From positions 2,236 through 8,067 of the forward strand of contig PAYI01000010.1 in assembly GCA_002714815.1 (NCBI GenBank): a DNA stretch of 5,832 nt, in the 5' to 3' direction. The notes beneath the pieces were generated by a model that had not been told where the DNA came from, ran no database searches, and saw only the letters and a list, made by a program, of their open reading frames with translations. Made by a program: the position numbers and the translations under genes. Source of the DNA: Flavobacteriaceae bacterium. GTDB lineage: Bacteria; Bacteroidota; Bacteroidia; Flavobacteriales; Flavobacteriaceae. Every line of letters starts with the position of its first letter. Position 1 is the stretch's first letter. Of this stretch, positions 1 to 5,832 are shown piece by piece.

Positions 1-1826
1 ATTTCGGCTTCTCCATTTGGATTAGCAGAAAAATATAAAACTGAAGATTGAGGTTTACCCTGTGTTAGATCATAAACTTTTTCCCTTGTTACTCCAGTTA
101 CTGCAAAACGTTTAATAAATGAGGTACCTCCCTTTCCATCACGGTAGATCATATTGTAAATCGAGCGTTGGTCTTTCTTTTTAAACACCGCTGCATGGGT
201 AATATTTTTTCCTACAAAAACTTTGCTATCGACTTTTACAACCAGCATTTTACCCTCTTCAGTGAAAACAATTATATCATCTATATCTGAACACTCACAA
301 ACCATTTCGTCCTTTCGTAAGGAAGTGCCTATGAAACCTTCCGCACGGTTCATATATAGCTTTTGATTTCGCACCACTACTTTTCGAGCATCCACATCAT
401 CGAAGACTCTTATTTCTGATTGCCTTTCTTTTCCTTCACCATATGTCTTTTTAAGATGGTTGAAATATCTGATAGCAAAATCGATAAGATGCTCAAGATT
501 GTTTTTAACTTCATCTATATTTCCTTCAAGAGCTTCAATTTTCTGTTGTGCTTTATTTAGATCAAACCTTGAGATTCTTTTGATCCTTATTTCAGTAAGT
601 TTTACAACATCCTCTTCTGTAACTGCACGCTTCAATTGACTTAGGTAAGGGTTCAAACCCTTCTTGATAAAAGATAAAACTTCCTCCCAAGTTTCTGCAG
701 CTTCAATGTCACGGTAAATTTTGTTTTCAATAAAAATTCGCTCAAGAGAAGAGTAATGCCATTGATTTTCTAAATCTTGAAGTTGTACTTGCAACTCTTT
801 TTTCAATAATTGTACGGTATGATCTGTAGAAATTTTTAGCATATCACTAACTCCCATGAAATTTGGTTTGTTGTCAATGATCAAGCAACCTAAAGGAGAT
901 ACTGAAGATTCACAAGCTGTGAAGGCATATAGTGCATCTATGGTCTTATCAGGGGAAATATCATTTGGTAGATGAATCAATATTTCCACCTCAGAAGAAG
1001 TGTTGTCTTCAATGCGTTTTATTTTAATTTTTCCCTGTTCGTTAGCTTTTATAATACTTTCGATTAATGAGGAAGTATTCGTGCTAAACGGAATTTCATT
1101 AATTACTAAAGTTTTTTTATCCAGTTGATTGATTCGGGCTCTAACACGAATCTTACCTCCTCTTAATCCATCGTTATAATTTTGAACATCAATGATGCCT
1201 CTTGTTTGGAAATCTGGATATAATGAAATTGCTTTTCCTTTTAAATGCTGAATACTGGCATTAATTAATTCATTAAAATTGTGTGGTAGAATTTTAGTAG
1301 AAAGACCAACAGCAATTCCCTCTGCACCCTGCGCAAGTAGTAAAGGGAATTTTACAGGTAGATGAATTGGCTCTTTTTTCCTTCCATCGTAAGACAATTG
1401 CCACTCAGTTACCTTTGGACTAAATATAACTTCTAAAGAAAATTTTGAAAGTCTTGCTTCAATATATCGCGAAGCTGCAGCGCTATCACCTGTTAAAATA
1501 TTACCCCAATTACCTTGCATGTCAATAAGTAGATCTTTTTGGCCAATTTGTACCATTGCATCTCCAATACTTGCATCACCATGTGGGTGATACTGCATAG
1601 TGTGTCCTACGATATTAGCTACCTTGTTATAGCGACCATCATCTAAATCCTTCATTGAATGAAGTATACGTCGCTGAACTGGCTTTAAACCATCTTCTAT
1701 AGATGGAATTGCACGTTCTAAAATCACATAAGAGGCATAGTCCAAAAACCAGTCCTTGTACATGCCTGTTACCCGTTTTAATGAATCACTTGATTGTGAA
1801 TTAAAAGTATTTTTTTCTTCGTTCAT
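1..1826 (-). CDS. parC: DNA topoisomerase IV subunit A (ParC), C-terminus cut by window edge
   Basis: This is the DNA cleavage and religation subunit of topoisomerase IV, which with ParE decatenates sister chromosomes in the cytoplasm. The 608 visible codons are open without a frameshift. The N-terminal winged-helix (CAP-like) region carries the family block KPVQRR (residues 48-53), HPHGDASIGDA (80-90), QGNWG (104-108) and AASRYIEARL, whose Tyr121 is the expected catalytic tyrosine that bonds covalently to DNA. The tower and coiled-coil region runs to about residue 470. From about residue 480 the first blades of the C-terminal beta-pinwheel follow (KVVVRNQKLYMNR near 484). No GyrA box of the QRRGGKG type is visible in the part shown, and the close pairing with parE also favours ParC over GyrA. 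The full protein in this phylum is usually 850-900 residues, so about a third is missing at the left edge. The ATG at 1826 lies 4 bases after the parE stop, has no Shine-Dalgarno sequence, and is probably translated from the parE message. Ala85 stands where E. coli ParC has Ser80. Confidence 0.97.
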   Translation of the reverse strand, partial: MNEEKNTFNSQSSDSLKRVTGMYKDWFLDYASYVILERAIPSIEDGLKPVQRRILHSMKDLDDGRYNKVANIVGHTMQYHPHGDASIGDAMVQIGQKDLLIDMQGNWGNILTGDSAAASRYIEARLSKFSLEVIFSPKVTEWQLSYDGRKKEPIHLPVKFPLLLAQGAEGIAVGLSTKILPHNFNELINASIQHLKGKAISLYPDFQTRGIIDVQNYNDGLRGGKIRVRARINQLDKKTLVINEIPFSTNTSSLIESIIKANEQGKIKIKRIEDNTSSEVEILIHLPNDISPDKTIDALYAFTACESSVSPLGCLIIDNKPNFMGVSDMLKISTDHTVQLLKKELQVQLQDLENQWHYSSLERIFIENKIYRDIEAAETWEEVLSFIKKGLNPYLSQLKRAVTEEDVVKLTEIRIKRISRFDLNKAQQKIEALEGNIDEVKNNLEHLIDFAIRYFNHLKKTYGEGKERQSEIRVFDDVDARKVVVRNQKLYMNRAEGFIGTSLRKDEMVCECSDIDDIIVFTEEGKMLVVKVDSKVFVGKNITHAAVFKKKDQRSIYNMIYRDGKGGTSFIKRFAVTGVTREKVYDLTQGKPQSSVLYFSANPNGEAE

Positions 1827-1830
1827 CAAT

Positions 1831-3702
1831 TTAATCAACTAATTCTGTATTTCCCTCAACGTAATCTAGCTCCACCTTCAAATTATTAATAATAAATTTT
1901 TGTCGATTAGGAGTGTTTTTACCCATATAAAAGTGAAGTAATTCTTCAATAGTAGTTTGTCTGTCTAACATTACAGGATCTAATCTAATGTCATCACCAA
2001 TAAAATATTTAAATTCGTCAGGTGAAATTTCGCCTAACCCTTTAAAACGAGTAATTTCATGTTTACCCTTTAGTCTATTAGTTGCATCTTTTCGCTCTAG
2101 TTCACTATAGCAATAAATCGTTTCTTTTTTATCTCGAACTCTGAATAAAGGGGTTTGTAGTATGTATAAGTGGCCTTCTTTAATGAGTTCTGGGAAAAAT
2201 TGTAGAAAGAAAGTAATTAGTAATAGGCGAATGTGCATTCCGTCTACATCAGCGTCTGTAGCAATTACTATATTATTATAACGAAGGTCTTCGAGACTTT
2301 CTTCAATATTTAAAGCTGCTTGAAGAAGATTAAACTCTTCATTTTCGTAAACGATTTTCTTACTCATCCCAAATGTGTTTAATGGCTTGCCTCGCAAGCT
2401 AAAAACAGCCTGTGTATTAACGTCACGGGATTTAGTAATTGAACTACTAGCTGAGTCCCCCTCCGTAATGAAAAGTGTAGAGTCCAAACGACGATCTTTT
2501 TTTAAATCAGGCAAATGAACCCTACAGTCACGTAGTTTTTTATTGTGTAAACTTGCTTTTTTTGCACGATCTTTCGCAAGTTTTCGAATACCTGATAGCT
2601 CTTTTCGTTCCTTTTCGGCTTGAATTATTTTATTTTGAATCGATTCGGCAATTGATGGGTTTTTATGCAAAAAATTATCTAATTTATTACTCAAAAAATC
2701 AACAATATAGCTTCTAACAGTTGGCATATCACCTCCCATTTCAGTAGAACCTAATTTTGTTTTAGTTTGTGATTCAAATACAGGCTCCATTACTTTAATA
2801 CTTACTGCAGCAAGAACAGACTTTCTAATATCAGATGCATCGTAATTCTTTCCAAAATGCTCTCTAATTGTTTTCACTAATCCTTCGCGAAATGCTGCTT
2901 GGTGGGTACCACCTTGTGTTGTATGCTGACCATTTACAAAGGAATGATATTCTTCACTATACTGGGTTTTACTATGACTTATAGCTACTTCAATATCTTC
3001 TCCTCTTAAATGAATTATCGGATATAATAAATCACTTTCATTTGTTTGATCTGATAATAAATCCTTTAAACCGTTTTCCGAAAAGTACTTATCACCATTA
3101 TAATCAATGGTAAGACCGGGATTAAGATACACATAATTTTTAATCATGCGTTCTACATATTCCTTTCGGTATTTATAATTTTTAAATATTTTATTGTCAG
3201 GAATAAAAATTACTTTTGTTCCACGTCTTTTGTTTGAACTCTCAATAGGGTTATCTTCTATTAAGTTTCCATATTCAAATCGAGCTTGTTTTGTTTCCTT
3301 ATCTCTATTCGATTCAACAGTAAAATTTTCTGAAAGAGCGTTAACAGCTTTTGTTCCTACTCCATTTAGACCTACAGATTTTTTAAATGCACGTGAATCG
3401 TATTTCCCTCCTGTATTCATCTTGGAAACAACATCAACAACTTTTCCCAACGGAATTCCCCGCCCATAATCTCTAACACTAACTATGTTTTCTTTAATAG
3501 TTATTTCAATGATCTTACCTGCACCCATTACAAATTCATCAATGCAATTGTCTAAAACCTCTTTCAATAAGATGTAAATTCCATCATCTGGTGAAGAACC
3601 ATCTCCCAACTTACCTATGTACATTCCAGGTCGTATACGAATATGTTCTTTCCAATCTAGGGAACGAATATTTTCTTCAGTATAGGTTGAAGTATTTTTC
3701 AT
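1831..3702 (-). CDS. parE: DNA topoisomerase IV subunit B (ParE), complete
   Basis: This is the ATPase subunit of topoisomerase IV; ATP-driven dimerisation of its N-terminal gate drives strand passage through the break made by ParC. It has 623 residues, close to the usual ParE length. The GHKL ATPase domain shows EVLDNCIDE (48-56; Glu48 the likely general base, Asn52 the Mg ligand), DYGRGIP (78-84; Asp78 the adenine contact) and the lid GLNGVGTKAVNALS (111-124). The transducer domain has NGQHTTQGGTH (257-267) and the ATP-contacting QTK loop (312-314, Lys314). The TOPRIM domain has EGDSA (414-418, Glu414) and DADVDG (483-488), the acidic metal ligands, followed by the C-terminal KGLGE (554-558). 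All key residues are present. Wording such as KLGDGSSPDDGIYILLKEVL in the N-terminus is typical of flavobacterial ParE. GyrB is the main alternative, made unlikely by the parC gene directly downstream. The ATG at 3702 places the protein's first conserved block (DWKEHIRIRPGMYIG, 16-30) at a normal distance from the start. Confidence 0.98.
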   Translation of the reverse strand: MKNTSTYTEENIRSLDWKEHIRIRPGMYIGKLGDGSSPDDGIYILLKEVLDNCIDEFVMGAGKIIEITIKENIVSVRDYGRGIPLGKVVDVVSKMNTGGKYDSRAFKKSVGLNGVGTKAVNALSENFTVESNRDKETKQARFEYGNLIEDNPIESSNKRRGTKVIFIPDNKIFKNYKYRKEYVERMIKNYVYLNPGLTIDYNGDKYFSENGLKDLLSDQTNESDLLYPIIHLRGEDIEVAISHSKTQYSEEYHSFVNGQHTTQGGTHQAAFREGLVKTIREHFGKNYDASDIRKSVLAAVSIKVMEPVFESQTKTKLGSTEMGGDMPTVRSYIVDFLSNKLDNFLHKNPSIAESIQNKIIQAEKERKELSGIRKLAKDRAKKASLHNKKLRDCRVHLPDLKKDRRLDSTLFITEGDSASSSITKSRDVNTQAVFSLRGKPLNTFGMSKKIVYENEEFNLLQAALNIEESLEDLRYNNIVIATDADVDGMHIRLLLITFFLQFFPELIKEGHLYILQTPLFRVRDKKETIYCYSELERKDATNRLKGKHEITRFKGLGEISPDEFKYFIGDDIRLDPVMLDRQTTIEELLHFYMGKNTPNRQKFIINNLKVELDYVEGNTELVD

Positions 3703-3840
3703 TGATATAGATTGCTAAGATAAATATTGCAAGACGAACCAAAACTGCTTTAGACCCCAAAAAATGAACAATTGTAATCTTTTTTTTGTTAAAAAGTCAT
3801 CATAATGTATTAATTAAACTGATATTAATTTAGGAGAAAT

Positions 3841-3870
3841 CAAAGCTTTTTTAATATATTATAAACTCAA
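3841..3870 (-). promoter_or_regulatory. Possible parE-parC promoter (weak match)
   Basis: Read on the minus strand, TTG (3870-3868) is followed after 19 bases by AAGCTTTG (3848-3841). This matches the Bacteroidota primary sigma factor pattern TTG, about 19 bases, TAnnTTTG, with one mismatch in the -7 element. It would give a leader of roughly 130 bases before the parE ATG. In such AT-rich DNA a chance match is quite likely. I found no better candidate between 3703 and 3886 on this strand, and no convincing promoter for the plus-strand gene at 3887. Confidence 0.2.
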
Positions 3871-3886
3871 GATTAAAATATTAATC

Positions 3887-4228
3887 ATGTATAAAAATAA
3901 AATAGAAAATAGTACAGGACCCTTCTTACATACTGTATTTTTTTGGTTAAAAAATCCTGAAAATAAAGTTGATCGTGAAAAGTTTGAAGTAGCTATTCGA
4001 AAATTAATTCGATCAAACCCACAAGCTATTGCCAATCATTTAGGTAATCCTGCAGCTTCAAAAAAAAGAGATGTTGTTGATAACTCATTTACATACTGCT
4101 ACACAATGAGTTTCCCAAGTTTGGATGCACAAGATGCTTATCAAACTGATCCATCACACCTTACTTTTATTAAAGAAGCTGAGCATTTGTGGAATCAGGT
4201 CCGTGTCTATGATTCTATTTCGATTTGA
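3887..4228 (+). CDS. Dabb family (stress-responsive alpha-beta barrel) protein
   Basis: This is a small 113-residue protein consisting of a single Dabb domain (dimeric alpha-beta barrel, ferredoxin-like fold). What is visible: the opening strand motif LHTVFFWLK (14-22) with the conserved His15, a helix with charged residues (about 28-43), the central strand FTYCYTMSF (68-76), and the domain's signature stretch AYQTDPSHLTFI (84-95) with Tyr85 and His91, then a final strand VRVYDS (105-110). There is no signal peptide or membrane segment, so it is presumably cytoplasmic. Dabb proteins form dimers that enclose a pocket; a few homologues are cyclases or stress-linked proteins, but most bacterial ones have no assigned substrate, and nothing here reveals one. 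The ATG at 3887 is the first in its open frame (the frame is open back to 3818 but has no ATG) and leaves a normal short lead-in before the domain. It is transcribed divergently from parE and convergently with ychF, so it is probably monocistronic. Confidence 0.9.
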   Translation: MYKNKIENSTGPFLHTVFFWLKNPENKVDREKFEVAIRKLIRSNPQAIANHLGNPAASKKRDVVDNSFTYCYTMSFPSLDAQDAYQTDPSHLTFIKEAEHLWNQVRVYDSISI

Positions 4229-4248
4229 AAAAAGATATCTCTATTTGA

Positions 4249-4269
4249 CTGAATAAGCTAATTCAGCTT
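4249..4269. other. Small hairpin in the convergent intergenic gap, possible weak terminator
   Basis: CTGAAT (4249-4254) and ATTCAG (4261-4266) form a perfect 6-base stem with a 6-base loop. AAGCT (4255-4259) and AGCTT (4265-4269) form a competing 5-base stem. It begins 20 bases after the stop of the Dabb gene, which is a sensible place for transcription to end. The stem is short and AT-rich, and the sequence after it is mixed with no run of T, so it is not a good intrinsic terminator. It may be chance. No stronger hairpin was seen up to the end of ychF at 4439. Confidence 0.25.
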
Positions 4270-4299
4270 GATTGTTAAATATGAAATTAATCCAATAGA

Positions 4300-4321
4300 T
4301 TTAGAATAGATGTTTAGAATA
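4300..4321. repeat. Short direct repeat, two copies of a 9-mer
   Basis: TTTAGAATA occurs at 4300-4308 and again at 4313-4321, with starts 13 bases apart, in the non-coding gap between the Dabb gene and ychF. The composition is simple and AT-rich and there are only two copies, so it may be slippage residue or chance. The rest of the gap (4229-4438) holds no reading frame that I can support and no RNA gene that I recognise. Confidence 0.3.
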
Positions 4322-4438
4322 AGAATACTGGTTATGAATCTATTTCCAAAATAAGATTTAAAAAAAATAGAAAATCAACCCTCAAAACAAATAAGAACAA
4401 CATATGTTTTTAATTTATGTAATTTCTATATATAAAAA

Positions 4439-5533
4439 TTATAAATTAAAACGAAAATGCATAACATCTCCATCTTGTACCACATAATCTTTTCCTTCAA
4501 TCCGTATTTTCCCAGCTTCTTTAACCTTAATTTCAGAACCGAACTTATTGAAGTCATTATAACTAATAACTTCAGCACGAATAAAACCATTTTTGAAGTC
4601 TGAGTGTATTACTCCAGCTGCTTGTGGGGCACAAAATCCAATTGGAATTGTCCATGCGCGTACCTCTTTTTTCCCTGCTGTAAAATATGTCTGTTGATTC
4701 AGTAATTCATATGCTGATCTAATTAATTTTGAAGCACCTGGCTCTAGTAAACCCAAATCATTCAGAAACAGACGGCGTTCTTCAAAACTATCAAGTTCAT
4801 TTATATCTGCCTCAATACTGACTGCTAGTACTAGTAAATTTGATTGCTCTTCGTTAATGGCTGCTCTGACTTGTTTAACATAAGCATTTCCATCTTTTGC
4901 AGACTGTTCGTCAACATTACAAACATATAAAACAGGTTTATCAGTAATCAGCTGTAAAGGTTTGATATATTCTTCTCTATCATTTAGATTAAATTTAATG
5001 CTTCTAACATTATTAGAAGCTTCTAAAGCTGATTTTAATTTCTCTAGTATATCTTTTTCTTTAACTGCTTCTTTGTTACCAGTTCGTGTAATACGAGTTA
5101 CTTTTTCTAATTTTTTCTCAACAACTTCTAAGTCTTTTAGTTGTAATTCTAAATCGATAGTTTCTTTATCTCGAAAAGGATCAACAGAACCCTCAACATG
5201 TATAATATTATCATCATTAAAACATCTTAATACATGAATTATAGCATCTGTTTCACGGATATTAGCTAAGAATTGATTACCTAAACCCTCTCCTTTACTA
5301 GCTCCTTTAACTAAACCTGCAATATCAACTATTTCAACTGTAGCAGGTATTATTTTTTCTGGATCAACCAGCTTTGCAAGCTTTTCAAGTCTTGGATCAG
5401 GAACATTTACAACCCCAATATTTGGCTCTATGGTACAAAATGGGAAGTTTGCGCTTTGTGCTTTGGCATTTGATAAACAATTAAAAAGTGTCGATTTCCC
5501 AACATTGGGAAGACCTACAATTCCAGCTTTCAT
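4439..5533 (-). CDS. ychF: Redox-regulated ribosome-associated ATPase YchF (Obg family)
   Basis: YchF (OLA1 in eukaryotes) is a cytoplasmic P-loop NTPase of the Obg group that binds the ribosome and hydrolyses ATP in preference to GTP; in E. coli it is linked to oxidative stress control. Counting from the ATG at 5533 the protein has 364 residues, the usual length. Visible motifs: P-loop GLPNVGKST (7-15), switch II DIAGLVKGASKGEG (70-83), and NVDE (206-209) in place of the NKxD of true GTPases, the hallmark of ATP specificity. A helical insertion lies at about 120-190. The C-terminal TGS domain begins near 278 and contains FTAGKKEVRAWTI (284-296), HSDFKNGFIRAE (310-321) and the closing DGDVMHFRFN. 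His112 in HVEG probably corresponds to the hydrophobic-cage histidine of E. coli YchF (His114). A TTG start at 5548 would add five residues, but the ATG fits the family (MKAGIVGLPNVG) and the TTG lies inside the probable promoter. No partner gene is adjacent. Confidence 0.97.
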   Translation of the reverse strand: MKAGIVGLPNVGKSTLFNCLSNAKAQSANFPFCTIEPNIGVVNVPDPRLEKLAKLVDPEKIIPATVEIVDIAGLVKGASKGEGLGNQFLANIRETDAIIHVLRCFNDDNIIHVEGSVDPFRDKETIDLELQLKDLEVVEKKLEKVTRITRTGNKEAVKEKDILEKLKSALEASNNVRSIKFNLNDREEYIKPLQLITDKPVLYVCNVDEQSAKDGNAYVKQVRAAINEEQSNLLVLAVSIEADINELDSFEERRLFLNDLGLLEPGASKLIRSAYELLNQQTYFTAGKKEVRAWTIPIGFCAPQAAGVIHSDFKNGFIRAEVISYNDFNKFGSEIKVKEAGKIRIEGKDYVVQDGDVMHFRFNL

Positions 5534-5597
5534 AAAAAAATTTGTCAAAATTAAGATTTCTTTTGGTTAACTTTTACTTTTACATAAAGTATTAAAT
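5534..5597. promoter_or_regulatory. 64-base divergent spacer between ychF and the deacetylase gene
   Basis: This very AT-rich spacer must hold the promoters of both outward-facing genes. The ychF side has a full TAnnTTTG element. For the plus-strand gene the closest match is TACTTTTA at 5575-5582, one base off the same consensus, with no TTG at the right distance upstream. No clear operator palindrome is visible. The short distance makes it possible that RNA polymerase binding for one gene affects the other. Confidence 0.3.
5546..5553 (-). promoter_or_regulatory. Probable -7 promoter element of ychF
   Basis: On the minus strand the sequence is TAATTTTG, a full match to the Bacteroidota -7 consensus TAnnTTTG, ending 12 bases before the ychF ATG at 5533. 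Transcription would then begin only a few bases before the start codon, giving a very short leader. I see no TTG at the expected -33 position, so the promoter is only half supported. Its last three bases are the TTG that could otherwise be read as an upstream start codon. Confidence 0.35.
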
Positions 5598-5832
5598 ATG
5601 TCTTCAAAAAAATTTTTAATGATTCATGCAGATGATGCTGGCTTGGCATGGTCTGAAAATAAAGCTACTCAAAAGGGAATGCTTGAAGGGTCCATTAGCT
5701 CTACGAGTCTTATGGTTCCTTGTCCATGGTTTTATGAAATGTCTCAATTTTGTTTGAAACATCCTGAATTAGATTATGGAATTCACCTTACACTTACCGG
5801 AGAATGGAAAACTTACCCTTTTAATCCATGCG
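5598..5832 (+). CDS. ChbG/HpnK (YdjC-like) carbohydrate deacetylase, N-terminal 78 residues only
   Basis: This is the start of a YdjC-fold deacetylase; the family removes acetyl groups from sugars such as chitobiose (ChbG) or a hopanoid-linked N-acetylglucosamine (HpnK), using a metal ion. The visible part contains the first family motif HADDAG (10-15), where the Asp pair supplies a metal ligand and the probable catalytic base, then ENKAT (20-24), the strand STSLMVPCPWF (35-45), and GIHLTLT (61-67) whose His63 is an expected metal ligand. The later histidine and the C-terminal half lie beyond the right edge, so the substrate cannot be inferred. HADDAG replaces the more common NADDFG, which suggests a subfamily different from E. 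coli ChbG. There is no signal peptide: the first strand KKFLMIHADD starts directly, which points to a cytoplasmic enzyme. The ATG at 5598 has no Shine-Dalgarno sequence. It is divergent from ychF across 64 bases. Confidence 0.85.
   Translation, partial: MSSKKFLMIHADDAGLAWSENKATQKGMLEGSISSTSLMVPCPWFYEMSQFCLKHPELDYGIHLTLTGEWKTYPFNPC

Noticed and set aside
1..1826. GyrA as an alternative identity for the left-hand gene
   Set aside because: It is coupled to a ParE-type gene, its wording (GMYKDWFLDYASYVI, QGNWG) fits Bacteroidota ParC, and no GyrA box is seen in the visible part of the C-terminal domain.
3194..3469. A 91-codon plus-strand open frame inside parE
   Set aside because: It lies wholly antisense to the ATPase domain of parE, whose frame carries every expected motif. 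Its translation resembles no family I know and looks like a by-product of the opposite strand's codons.
3832..3841. AGGAGAAATC, resembling a Shine-Dalgarno sequence upstream of the Dabb gene
   Set aside because: It lies about 50 bases before the ATG at 3887 and no start codon follows it at a working distance. Genes in this phylum rarely use such sites, so it looks like chance.
4380..4408. A possible tiny minus-strand peptide starting at the ATG within the CATATG near 4400
   Set aside because: It runs to a stop after about 23 codons of phenylalanine- and leucine-rich sequence in an AT-rich gap, with no promoter or recognisable content.
4962..5237. A 91-codon plus-strand open frame inside ychF
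   Set aside because: It is antisense to the conserved ychF gene. The translation is a serine- and leucine-rich low-complexity product, as expected from reading a lysine- and glutamate-rich helical region backwards.
1..5832. CRISPR array, tRNA or rRNA gene, insertion sequence, toxin-antitoxin or phage module
   Set aside because: No regularly spaced repeats, cloverleaf sequence, terminal inverted repeats, transposase or small paired genes were found; nearly all of the window is accounted for by five ordinary genes.

Overview
This window is a compact stretch of core bacterial genes from an AT-rich genome, most likely a member of the Bacteroidota and probably a flavobacterium. The evidence for that is the detailed wording of the topoisomerase IV and YchF proteins, start codons that lack a Shine-Dalgarno sequence, and one near-start match to the Bacteroidota -7 promoter element TAnnTTTG. 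This assignment rests on recognising protein families by eye, without any database search.

Layout. Positions 1-3702, minus strand, hold the topoisomerase IV operon: parE (3702 to 1831), then parC (1826 down to the left edge, which cuts off its C-terminal part). Only 4 bases separate the parE stop from the parC start. Positions 3703-3886 are an AT-rich divergent intergenic region. Positions 3887-4228, plus strand, hold a small single-domain Dabb (dimeric alpha-beta barrel) protein of unknown substrate. Positions 4229-4438 are a non-coding gap between convergent genes, with one weak hairpin and a short direct repeat. Positions 4439-5533, minus strand, hold ychF, a universally conserved ribosome-associated P-loop ATPase. 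After a 64-base divergent spacer, a ChbG/HpnK (YdjC-like) carbohydrate deacetylase starts at 5598 on the plus strand and is cut by the right edge.

How the genes relate. ParE supplies the ATPase and TOPRIM parts, and ParC the DNA-cleaving tyrosine and the C-terminal DNA-wrapping domain, of one heterotetrameric enzyme that separates daughter chromosomes. The other three genes have no evident functional link to it or to each other and are separate transcription units. All reading frames are intact and I see no mobile element, CRISPR array, RNA gene or defence system. I find no sign of an undescribed system. The points worth a second look are modest: the alanine at the quinolone-contact position of ParC, the start and promoter arrangement of ychF, and the uncharacterised Dabb protein.
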